Virus record (IMG/VR): IMGVR_UViG_3300014839_000019
Coordinates: 1 to 40,072 of that record
Origin: a virus
Length of the DNA stretch: 40,072 bases
Strand: one strand, 5' to 3'
The position numbers and the translations under genes were made by a program. Positions within the stretch are counted from its first letter, which is position 1, and each line of letters starts with the position of its first letter. Positions 1 to 9,700 of the stretch are shown piece by piece. The notes under the pieces were generated by a model that did not search any database, was not told the origin of the DNA, and saw nothing but the letters and a program-made list of their open reading frames with translations.

Positions 1-2195
1 CCCCTTTTGGCAATTTCAAGTTTTATAAGAACCGAATTCGGGAAGGTCTTATCGAAACGAGTTAATTTATCAAAGAGGTTCGCCCACCTTTCCTGGGTTT
101 CAATGGATGCAAGATTTTGGATACTTTTCTTCTGAGCGCCTAATTCGGTATGCAATTCATTTATTTGATTTTGGAGAGAAGCAATTTGTGCAGGATCTTT
201 TGATTGTTTAATTTGTTGTGTCAACTTATCAACTTCAATAGAAGTTTTCTTTGCTCCAGAAGGATCTACAACTCCTCTTTTCTGAAAATTTGTAGTTTCA
301 TTTACAACTATATGGTATCTAGCATCTACACCTGCTTTCAAAAGATTAAAACCTGGAATGTAACTATTCACAGGGTCATCTTCTTGGAGAGAGTCAAATG
401 TTGCCCAACCCCACATAGTATTTATATCAGAACTGTTTCCTTTAAAAAGAAGTCCGTGGACCTTTTCTGTTAATTCATTAAAGTATATAGTTGATTCTGC
501 AACTAAAGATTTGTATCTCTCGTGTTGCTTGTCATCAGTGATTCCATTAATTCCATAATTATAGAAACCGCTCTCAGATTGTTTGAATGTTCTCCCGTCG
601 AGAGGGTTATCACCTCTTGGAGTCATATTCTTTTGCATAATACCAAAGATCATCTTCTTGAGACCAATGGCGCCACCAACAAATTCTTGTCGAAGAACTT
701 CAGGATTATCTTCTAATTTAGTAGTAGATTTAATTCCATTCTCAGCAAACATGAGAGAGATCATACTTCTTCCAGGCATAGAAGGAATAGTTTCACTTGA
801 AATACTTTCCGTTACGAACTCTTCTAGACCAAACATTCCAAGAAAATCATTCTGTATAGTTAAATTGAGTAGACCTTGAGGAACTTGGCGGAATTTCAGT
901 GCCGTAGATTCCATCGAGTCATACATAATATTTATTTTTTCAAGATCAGAGAGTCCATATTCTTTATAGTTTTTTGCATTAATTAGAAAGGATACACGAG
1001 TTCCCTGTGAACCAACATGTTGAAGTGTCGGATATCGATAACCGACCATAGGAATAACAGCAAGAGTGTTTTCAAAAGAAACAGTTACTTGTTGGATAAC
1101 TGAATTAACTTCTGCTTTTCCATAAAGTTGATGTTCGATTGTATGGTATCTCTTTCTTCCATAGAGCTGCATAGTTCCAAGATTTGTATCTAAATCTTTT
1201 AAATGAACTTTTGCAGAAGTCTCTAGAATCTTTTGATAATCACCATCGGTGACCTTATCCACTTGACCTTGTTTCCCTTGCACTTTCTTTTTATCTTGTT
1301 CAATTTTTTGGGCAAGAAGAGAACCAGGGGTTGGATTCAACGGAGTCTGATTTGGATTTTCTTTCACAGGAAAGAAAGTTGTTACTAGAGAAGCAGGAGG
1401 ATTGAGTGGAGTTTGATTTGGATTTTGACTAGTAGGATAAAACTCTTTAGTATTTGTCGTAGAAGTATTTGTGGTAGAAGCTAATTTAAATTCTCTCCAC
1501 ATAAATATAGTCTTTGCTTTTCCTCCACTACCATGAGGATAATCTGCAGGGGCACAACCAGTCTCGAAAGGTGAATAAAACTTTCTCCAGATAGGACTCT
1601 TTGAAGGAGGTCCAGGTTGATTGAGAAGGGTACCTGTTTTGAATGCAATGATTGGCGTGAATGGTAGATAGTTAAAATACATCATATCAAACACACCTCT
1701 AACACAATCTGGCTTTCCCTCATGTCCAAGAGTAGAGAAAGTCATCTGTGATAGAGCGAGCATTATTGGTTTGAAAGATTTATAACATTTGTCAGGATCT
1801 ATGGTTGAGGAATCTCCTTCTCCTGGTTTACCAAGTACACTTTCAACATATCTGTTCTGAACTACACAGAAGGGAGTCGCGCGTAAACCTGCAACAAGAC
1901 TAATCATATCTGGGAAATCTGCATTAGTAAAAATTACATCAAAGGAAACACGCGCAATGCTATACCCAGATTTAGATTGTCTCTTTTGAATAGTACGAAG
2001 AGTTGCCCATTCATGATTGAATGCTTGTTTTTCTATGTGGATATTCTGAGGAGATATAGCAAGAGTGATATCATTTATAGTAAATTTATCTGGTTCTGTT
2101 TTTGTAGCATCTGGAAGACGAAGCGGTTCTTCCCGTTCTTCATCATCAGTTATATTATTGGTAGTTACAGGAAGAAGGGGTTTAGAAGCTGCCAA
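1..2195 (-). CDS. Putative baseplate/tail structural protein, partial (C-terminus beyond left edge)
   Basis: This open frame runs 731 codons from a TTG at 2195 to the left edge with no stop. TTG is chosen because AAAGGAGA sits 6-7 bases upstream and an in-frame TAA lies just before that site. Two similar beta-rich halves (about residues 40-210 and 345-480) flank a Pro/Asn-rich linker in which NPNQTPLNP occurs twice. A Gln-rich coiled coil follows near residues 660-700. No signal peptide or enzyme motif is seen. Its place after the tail tube, chaperone-position and giant virion genes suggests a baseplate hub or wedge component; that is inference from gene order. It has its own consensus promoter immediately upstream, unlike most genes here, so it may be expressed independently of the upstream operon. 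Confidence 0.8.
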   Translation of the reverse strand, partial: MAASKPLLPVTTNNITDDEEREEPLRLPDATKTEPDKFTINDITLAISPQNIHIEKQAFNHEWATLRTIQKRQSKSGYSIARVSFDVIFTNADFPDMISLVAGLRATPFCVVQNRYVESVLGKPGEGDSSTIDPDKCYKSFKPIMLALSQMTFSTLGHEGKPDCVRGVFDMMYFNYLPFTPIIAFKTGTLLNQPGPPSKSPIWRKFYSPFETGCAPADYPHGSGGKAKTIFMWREFKLASTTNTSTTNTKEFYPTSQNPNQTPLNPPASLVTTFFPVKENPNQTPLNPTPGSLLAQKIEQDKKKVQGKQGQVDKVTDGDYQKILETSAKVHLKDLDTNLGTMQLYGRKRYHTIEHQLYGKAEVNSVIQQVTVSFENTLAVIPMVGYRYPTLQHVGSQGTRVSFLINAKNYKEYGLSDLEKINIMYDSMESTALKFRQVPQGLLNLTIQNDFLGMFGLEEFVTESISSETIPSMPGRSMISLMFAENGIKSTTKLEDNPEVLRQEFVGGAIGLKKMIFGIMQKNMTPRGDNPLDGRTFKQSESGFYNYGINGITDDKQHERYKSLVAESTIYFNELTEKVHGLLFKGNSSDINTMWGWATFDSLQEDDPVNSYIPGFNLLKAGVDARYHIVVNETTNFQKRGVVDPSGAKKTSIEVDKLTQQIKQSKDPAQIASLQNQINELHTELGAQKKSIQNLASIETQERWANLFDKLTRFDKTFPNSVLIKLEIAKR

Positions 2196-2221
2196 AGATA
2201 TTCTCCTTTAGTCTATTCAGA

Positions 2222-2250
2222 AGTATAGGAGCTTACTTCTATAGTGTCAA
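2222..2250 (-). promoter_or_regulatory. Consensus sigma-70/sigma-A promoter
   Basis: On the minus strand TTGACA (2250-2245) is followed after exactly 17 bases by TATACT (2227-2222). This is a perfect -35 box and a five-of-six -10 box at ideal spacing, lying in the 60-base gap between the 1509-aa gene and the baseplate-type gene that starts at 2195. A 7-bp inverted repeat (AGAAGTA at 2240-2234, TACTTCT at 2225-2219) overlaps the spacer and -10 box and could be an operator or a weak hairpin. The predicted transcript would start near 2215, just before the ribosome binding site. Confidence 0.75.
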
Positions 2251-2255
2251 AGAGT

Positions 2256-5200
2256 CTATCTACCTCTTATTAATGAAGATAGTTTTTGCGGGGTAAGGGA
2301 TTTGCGATCATCTCTAATCAGAGTAGAACTGCGCGAATTACTCCCTGTAACAGATCTCATTCTCCCACTCATACCTTCATAATCTGTAGGTCGAGAAACA
2401 TTCCCACTAATAGAAACATTGTATCCAGGATTGGCCGCAATGCGCGCTGTATTCCCTGATGGTGTAAAGTTAGAAACTGTAGGTCTTCCTTGGACACCTT
2501 CATTAGGATGGAGTCCTTCAGGACCAACATTGCTTCCACCAGATCCACTAGAAAGATTTGGACGTGGTGGAGTATTGGCGCCAGGAGGAAGCATTCTTGG
2601 AGGATCTGAGAGAGCCATCGCTATTCCAACTGCTACACCCACTCCAATAGCAAGAGGTTTCGCATGAGACAACATTCCTTTTCCCATTGCAGCCATTTTA
2701 TTGAGAGAGGAAAGAGCACGTTCTGAAGCAGCAGCCATTGGACTACCTTCTGCTTTTGCAAAGTTCTGAACAAAAGAAGAAAGAGGAGATTGCGCCATTG
2801 TTTCTTTACTCATCAACCGAAGTGCCTCTTCAGAAGTAAGTGTCTTTCCTGTTTTCCCATATATCTGACGAAGACGCGAAGCAGTCACTCCTCCTGCTTC
2901 TGATCTTTCAAATGCACCACGAGATTTAACAATATCTGCCGCACCTCGTTCCATGTCCAACCCTGGAATAAATCTCGTCTCTGAAGTACCTCTTTTTATT
3001 TCATCAGTAGCAATTGTGATTCCTTCATGCATTGAGCCTATCCCAGTCTCTTTTGCGGCTCCCATAACTTCATTTACAGTTGAAATAAGTCCACCTACGT
3101 TCTTTTTTGCTAAACTAGAATGCATTCTGTTTAGAAGATTGAGTAGAGATTCCTCTTCACCAGTTGCTACGTGCTTAGCAGAAATAGGCGTTTGTTCCAT
3201 CCATTCAAGAAGGCCGAGTGCATTCATTTGAGATTTTGCTGAAAGCCCTCCAGCCCCAGAAAGAACAGAAGCCTTGTACATTGCCATTTCGTTAGAGATG
3301 GCACCTAGTTTGTTACCTTTGGTAATCCCAAGTTTAAAGACAGAACCTTTCATTGCTTCTGAAATATTTGCAGCACCGGCACCTGCCGCTTTTGCTTTCA
3401 TATATTGAGAACGGAGAATATATTCTTCATAGAGTTGAGTGGATGCAGGATTTAAAAGTTCTTTTTCTATTTGTTTCGTCAACTGAGGTCCAGCAAAAAT
3501 AGCAGAGACTACGTCTCCATCTGTATCTCCAGCCGATCCAACAAGAGGAGAAAGACGAAGAGGATTACTCGTTATTTCTGCTCCCATTTCTTGAAGTTTC
3601 CCAAGAGATTTACGTCCACCTCTGAAAGCATTTGTAGCAAGTTTCGAAAACTCTTCTTCCTCTGCGGCACCAAGACGACCTTTTACTGCAATAGCATTAA
3701 CTCTTCTTTCATTAAACATTGCTATTGGTCTGTCACCTTCTATTTTTTGGAACTGTACTAGTTGAGACGAATAGGGTCCAATCATTGGGTGTCTTTCCAG
3801 CACCCCAGCAATAGGAACTCCTTTTTTAAAGAAATTTTCTCTCATACTAGCAATATCGTCTTTTGCATAGATACCAAGTTCTTCCATTTGAGAGAACATT
3901 CGTTCTGCATAAGGACCAGTTATTCCAACGGATTTTGTAGAGAGGTTGTATTCCGCAGTTGTTTCAACAGCACGGAGGGCCATACTTCCTGGAATTCTAT
4001 TTCGAAGAACTCCACCTTTACTTGTGACTGTCCCAATAACTGCTTGTCCAATATTAGAAGTGAGATTTTCAAGTTCTTTCTTCATTAAATCTTTTGTAAG
4101 GTTTCCTTTTTCGTATTCATTTGCGGCTTCTATCACATCACGATAGGAATGCGCAAGAGGAGAATCTACTGTCATCTTACTTTCTGTTTGATAGGAAGAA
4201 AGTTGATTCATTGTTGTAGATCCAGGAATATATATATCTCCCAGACCAGATATTTTCATATTAGTCCCACTAGTCGGTAGGAGATTCTCCCCAGCTGACT
4301 CAAGAACGCTTGCGGCTGAGAGAGATCCTTCGCGTTTCCCAAGTGACGAAATAGAAGAAAGAGAAGACATCAATTCTTTTTGCTCATATAGTCTTTCAGG
4401 ATGTTGACTCATAAGACGGTGAGCAATATCTTGTTTCAGTTCGTTACCAACAGATCCGAAATGTGGGGCACTCAACATTTCAAAACCACGAGGTTCCATT
4501 GTCGCCATATTTCCCGCACCAGTTTCAGGACCTGATCCAGCAAACCAGAGTTGGGTTCTTCCAGTAGCAACCCCTCTATTTATTTCTAGAAGTTCTTGTT
4601 CATTTAGTCTATCGGCAAATATATTTTCCCATCCTTTCCCATAAATATCTGGAACAGCACCGAAAACTCTTCCCATTTGTTCTGCAGAAAGTTTTGATGA
4701 ACGTGCAATTCCAAAAAGTTTTCGGATGAGTAATTCATCATTTCTAATATTTTCTTTAATAGCAACTCTATTCATTTTAGCTATTATCTTTGTAGGATCA
4801 TTAACAAAATTACTACCAAGAGTAGCCATATGTTTTCCAGATTCCATATTAGTTTTAGAAAATTCCCAGAGAGAAGTTATCATTTGATTGAAATGAAGTC
4901 CCCGATCTTTCCGAAGTTCTTCCATAGAGATAACTGCTGCGACATCTCCCACTGTTTCTCCAGTTACTCCAACTCTACCAAGAATATCTAGGATTCCCCT
5001 TTTTGTAGTTGGTGCAGCAATTCCTTTTGCACCACCATAAACTTTTGCCCAATCAAGTGTTTCTGATTCAGAGAAACCCATTATTTTAGTGAATTGTTTT
5101 TTCTGTTCATCTTCAAATGTTGTTGCTGCTGTAAGAAAGGTATTCTGCGGTAGAGAGACGGGTCGTCCTTGTGCATCATATCCAAGGAGCGTCCCTTTGC

Positions 5201-6785
5201 TAACCATTTCTCCAGTTTTCCAACCTTCAACCTTCGAAGCAATCTCAAATTGAGAAAGACCCTCTACACCTCTCATTTTATTCATCTCACGAGAAACAAG
5301 AAGTTGTCCTTCGGAAGAAACCCCTAGTCCTTGAAGTGCTTGTCCATGTTTTGCAGAAACGAAAGCCGCTTCAATAAGAGGAGTTTTTACTCCACCTTCT
5401 GCTGCGGCCCAAGAGAGACTTTTCTGTATAGTATTTGCTTCCATTTCTACAAGAGCATCTACAGAAGGAGAAAATCCATGTCGGATATATTGTTGTGGTC
5501 TACGACCAAAATCTCCCGCAGAAGGAATCAGATATTTAGAAAAGGTTGTTGGATTCTGAAGAGAAGCGACACCCTTCGCTATCTGATTAGGAGAAGTTCC
5601 TGGAAAAACTTTCAAAGAACCACCGCCAGGAAGACTAATTCCACTTTCTACGGCTTCGGCATATTCATAAGGAGTAATTGGGACAATCCCGTCTTCACCT
5701 TTTTTGAAAAGATGTACTCTTGCAGCATTTTGTCTGATGTATTCATCAAGTCCCTCATGAAGACCTGTTCCAAGAGAGGGTAACCATTCTCCAGACTTAA
5801 TTACTTCACTTTCAAATTGTCTAGTAACTGTATTTATTTCTCGTTGTTTTAATCTTTTACTACTAATTAGTTTAGGTATTAGTTCTTCATTGGCACGCCA
5901 TGCCATATATTGCTCATGGTTAAAAGATTCCTTCATCATTCCATTATCCACTAAACCATAAACACCAGTGAGATATGTAGATTGTTGAGTAGCACCTTTA
6001 GTAATTGTAGTTCCCATACCAGCGAATGGACCAGTTACAAGAGAGTGGGCATTTGAAGTACGAGGGATACGAAGTTTCATAGAAGCACTTCCGAGTTTAC
6101 CTCCAGAGAGAACTGCTTCCATTTGTTCTCCAAGAACATCTTCTCTCCACTTAGAAGTAAGTTTAACTGTACCTCCTGTAATCTTTTCCATTCTTCTAAA
6201 CTGATCAGCAAGTTTAGAATCAAGTTGACCAATTTCAAGAGAAGTTCTTCTTCTAGAAACTTTTGCTCCAAGTCCTTGTGGATTAATAGATAACCCCTTT
6301 GCTACTCTTTCGGAAAGATAAGAAATATCTTGAGTGAATGCACTAATAGTTCTCTGCATATAAACAGAACGAGGATGTGTCTTGAATATTTCAGAAATAT
6401 CTTTTAGAGCCTCTTCTCCTGTTTTCGCATCAGAAAGTCTTCTAGAAAAAACAGAAGTAAGATGACCCGTAGGATCAATACTTGTAGCAAGACGAGTAGC
6501 AATTTCCTTTACTTGTCCTGCTGTTAGTTTTGTATCAGCAGCAACAGTTCCAATCTTTTTAGAAAAATATTCTTTAGCTTCAGATGTAATCTCTCCAGTA
6601 GAATAATGTTCAGCAAAATTTTTGAGTACTTCATTGGCTTGAGAGAGTTGAGAAGGCGCGGCATCTTGAATCATTTCTGACCAAGAAGAACGAATTTTCC
6701 CAATAGACGAAACGGCACCAGCAATAACTGGAGCACCAATAAGTGCATTCTTAAAGAATGAACCACCATCATTATCGTTTGGCAT
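2256..6785 (-). CDS. Putative virion-associated, two-barrel (cellular-type) RNA polymerase
   Basis: This 1509-aa protein shows landmarks of single-polypeptide DNA-directed RNA polymerases with two double-psi beta-barrels, as in YonO and crAss-like phage gp66. In order: GEMVSKGTLLGYD (525-537) and AKVYGGAKG (580-588), resembling the beta-subunit barrel with its paired lysines (candidates K581, K587); KGGVLRNRIPGSMALRAV (923-940), like the beta' KRVDYSGR region; RHPMIGPYSS...EG (998-1017), like RxPTxHR...EG; and LRLSPLVGSAGDTDGD (1076-1091), matching catalytic DxDGD (D1087, D1089, D1091). TPISAKHVATG (1199-1209) may be the trigger loop. A hydrophobic segment lies at 1378-1391, before a Gly/Pro/Ser-rich tail. 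The start overlaps the preceding gene by 14 bases, with AGGAGA upstream. Its site among tail genes suggests a packaged, injected enzyme. The motif order is convincing; overall homology is unproven. Confidence 0.7.
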   Translation of the reverse strand: MPNDNDGGSFFKNALIGAPVIAGAVSSIGKIRSSWSEMIQDAAPSQLSQANEVLKNFAEHYSTGEITSEAKEYFSKKIGTVAADTKLTAGQVKEIATRLATSIDPTGHLTSVFSRRLSDAKTGEEALKDISEIFKTHPRSVYMQRTISAFTQDISYLSERVAKGLSINPQGLGAKVSRRRTSLEIGQLDSKLADQFRRMEKITGGTVKLTSKWREDVLGEQMEAVLSGGKLGSASMKLRIPRTSNAHSLVTGPFAGMGTTITKGATQQSTYLTGVYGLVDNGMMKESFNHEQYMAWRANEELIPKLISSKRLKQREINTVTRQFESEVIKSGEWLPSLGTGLHEGLDEYIRQNAARVHLFKKGEDGIVPITPYEYAEAVESGISLPGGGSLKVFPGTSPNQIAKGVASLQNPTTFSKYLIPSAGDFGRRPQQYIRHGFSPSVDALVEMEANTIQKSLSWAAAEGGVKTPLIEAAFVSAKHGQALQGLGVSSEGQLLVSREMNKMRGVEGLSQFEIASKVEGWKTGEMVSKGTLLGYDAQGRPVSLPQNTFLTAATTFEDEQKKQFTKIMGFSESETLDWAKVYGGAKGIAAPTTKRGILDILGRVGVTGETVGDVAAVISMEELRKDRGLHFNQMITSLWEFSKTNMESGKHMATLGSNFVNDPTKIIAKMNRVAIKENIRNDELLIRKLFGIARSSKLSAEQMGRVFGAVPDIYGKGWENIFADRLNEQELLEINRGVATGRTQLWFAGSGPETGAGNMATMEPRGFEMLSAPHFGSVGNELKQDIAHRLMSQHPERLYEQKELMSSLSSISSLGKREGSLSAASVLESAGENLLPTSGTNMKISGLGDIYIPGSTTMNQLSSYQTESKMTVDSPLAHSYRDVIEAANEYEKGNLTKDLMKKELENLTSNIGQAVIGTVTSKGGVLRNRIPGSMALRAVETTAEYNLSTKSVGITGPYAERMFSQMEELGIYAKDDIASMRENFFKKGVPIAGVLERHPMIGPYSSQLVQFQKIEGDRPIAMFNERRVNAIAVKGRLGAAEEEEFSKLATNAFRGGRKSLGKLQEMGAEITSNPLRLSPLVGSAGDTDGDVVSAIFAGPQLTKQIEKELLNPASTQLYEEYILRSQYMKAKAAGAGAANISEAMKGSVFKLGITKGNKLGAISNEMAMYKASVLSGAGGLSAKSQMNALGLLEWMEQTPISAKHVATGEEESLLNLLNRMHSSLAKKNVGGLISTVNEVMGAAKETGIGSMHEGITIATDEIKRGTSETRFIPGLDMERGAADIVKSRGAFERSEAGGVTASRLRQIYGKTGKTLTSEEALRLMSKETMAQSPLSSFVQNFAKAEGSPMAAASERALSSLNKMAAMGKGMLSHAKPLAIGVGVAVGIAMALSDPPRMLPPGANTPPRPNLSSGSGGSNVGPEGLHPNEGVQGRPTVSNFTPSGNTARIAANPGYNVSISGNVSRPTDYEGMSGRMRSVTGSNSRSSTLIRDDRKSLTPQKLSSLIRGR

Positions 6786-9700
6786 TAGCTAAACTTCTCC
6801 TGAGTTGTTCTCTGTCTGTTTTACTTCTGTCTTCTTTGAACTCAAGCTTTGTAGTCGTCTGTCCTGCCCCTGTAGGAACGATGTTAATAGAGGCTCTCTG
6901 TATACCTGCACCGAGTAGAACGTCGTTTATGCGGCCTCTCAGGGCTTCCTGTGGCAAGGGAGAAATGTCTTGTAACTGTTGAGCAGCTTCTTGGGCCATA
7001 GGCTTTCTGGCAAGGTTGCGAAGTCTATCTGGCCAAAGATCGTATTCGAATGCATTTTTCCCTTCGTCAGTTATAACCTTCATTTTTATATCTTCAAGAT
7101 CTACATTCGGCGAGTTGTGGTAAACGCCAATGAAGGTTTGGTAAGAATGTCCAACTGGTATTTCGAAATCGTAAACTTCTTCATTAGATGCAATTTCTTT
7201 TATAGTTTCAATTCTATAAGCAACAAAAGAAGAAGTAATGATAGCTGAAGTTGTATTTGTCAATGGACCTACAGAAAAAATAGGTTTCCGGTTATATCGA
7301 GTAATTGGACTTAGAAGCGAAACGGGAATTCCTTGAGTTTCCCAAATGCATTTGGCAAGAAAACAAAAAGATTCATTTGTTATTACTAAACGATCTCTTC
7401 CATCTTTGCTCCCATCTCCAGTAAGAATTCCTTCAAGAAAAGCAACTTGGCTTTTGCGTGTTAATTCTTCTATCCAAAGAGGAGGATGTTTAGTGTCACA
7501 ACCTCTTCCTATCCATGTTTCGAAGAGAGAACCTAAAATACCACTATTTACCTTAAGACAAGAAGAATTCCCAGTTTTCCTATATCTTTTAATAATTTGA
7601 CTTTCAATTCCAAATTTTTCTTTGACTATTTTTTGAGCTAATTCAAGAATAGGGATTTCTTCGATAGACATAGTTATCATGAAACCCCTCATTCGTTTTC
7701 CAGTAGACCAAACATTTCCATCAGCGACGACTAAACCAACTAACCACATAAGAGATTCGTCTAAAGAAACTATTTTCTTAACTGGTCTGATTAAACCAGA
7801 AAGTGGTCTTAAAGTCGTTTCGTCTATTTTTAAACGATCAGAAACTTGTTTTGGGATTTCTTTCGAAATATCAACTATAGGAGTTTCTAAAGAACATTTT
7901 AAGTGTGGTCTAACTAAATAGTGGTTAAGAGTTAATTTTTCGATTGGAGTCCATTCAGGAATATATTTCTCAAAATGTTTGTTCTCACAATGAGAACATT
8001 TCCATCGATCTTCTTTGCTTAGACAAACAGAACTAGGTCTTACATCATATTGACATCTTTTAGTTTCAAAAGCTAAAACTAGATGGTTTGGAGTTGCTTT
8101 CATGGTATGAAGATCGTCATGTGTTACTTTAATTTCAAAAAGATTTTTATAGTTCATACGTTTAAATATAGCACTTATTGTCCGAATGTCACCATACTTG
8201 TCATAAAGTTGATTTCCAATTTTTAAATTTGAGGTCTTTTCTTTTTGAAATCCTGGAATCAAAAGTTCTTGTTCTCCTGGTAAGCACCAACCAACCCAAT
8301 CGGGTCCAGGAAGAGAACGACCTTCTAGTTTCTTTGCAAGAAGTTTAGTTCTGCGATACCAATCAGGATAACTTTCCTCCTGCGCGCGAGTTGAATTGAA
8401 CTCTGCCCAAAGTTCTTTATCCTTCGGCATTCCCTGTTCTTGTTTCTGAACTGCAAGATCTTCGAGGGTAACGGTTGCTTTTTGTTTTTGTTCATCTGAA
8501 AGAAGTCCAGCCTTTTCTGCTTTCTGTATATCTGCAGCATCCTTCATCTTCCAACGAGCATTCATAAGTGCTTTTTCATTTTCTGGAAGAGAGGAATATA
8601 TCTCTGGACGTTCTTCTATAGAGGCTTGAGAAAATGCATCAAAATAGTCTCTCTCTCGTCGAGGAAGACCACGCATTATATAAGTATAGTTAAAGGTAAA
8701 AGGGTTAACTCCAAACATAGTTTCTCTACGTTTAGAACCCATTTCTTTTGCTGTTTCTTCATCACCTGCAACTTGTGCTTCTCTTTCGAGACGAGTTGCT
8801 TTTACATACTTCAGAATATCAAAGTACTCTTCAGTATCACGTTTTTCTTGCACTTCTGAAGGAATAGAATGTGAACCAAGAGCATGAGTAGTACTAGTTG
8901 TGAATGGTTTCAGGAAGTCTCTAATTGGGTGTTCCCAGAATCCAGATTGAGTTCCATACAACTGATTCTTTTTATAATCTTCAAGAGCTGTTCTCATATG
9001 AACAAATTTAGAAGCAGGAGAAACTGGGGTTAGGAACTCAAGAGGAGTTTCAGATTTGTGAGCAAGATTCTCCCAATAAGAACCAACAGTTCTTTCGAAC
9101 CAAGAGGGATCGCGAGTTTCCTTCTGCGACTCATTCGAAGTAGCAAGGATCCTTTCCATAGGAGTCTTATCTTCATCTTTGTAGAGATATGGAGAGAATT
9201 CTTTCTTTGTTTTGCGTGCCGCTATTTCTTTCATGGTCTGATGATATTGATTCACATCTTCAGGAGATATATCCCCTTCAGAAACTAGTTTTTTAACTTG
9301 TCCAAGAGTCTGACCATATTCAGAAGAATAAGGAGCGATATCTGCAAGAATAGAAAGACGAGTTATAAGAGGATAGTTTTCAGGTGCAATACCTTTCATC
9401 TCTGGATGAAGTGCAGAGTTATGGACAAGAAATGAAGTTACGAATTCATGAGTATCTTCAATTTCAAAGTCGTAAACTATCCCCTCATATCGACTATTAT
9501 CAATATTCCTTATTTTGAATGCTCGATGACTATCAATAATAAAATTACTTATTGTCTTAGAAGTAGAAAGATCAACTGATTTGTTCCCATCAAGATGGAG
9601 AAGATGGGAACTAGAAGCCAATATTGTAATTTCCCAACAAGGCTTGCCTCGAATAGTTTTTCCAGTTTTTTTATAAACTGATTTTCTTGATGGTCTAAGT

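Noticed and set aside
6077-6271. Minus-strand 64-codon frame inside the RNA polymerase-like gene
   Set aside because: It is a Leu/Glu-rich alternate frame of the larger gene; no ribosome binding site and no independent support.
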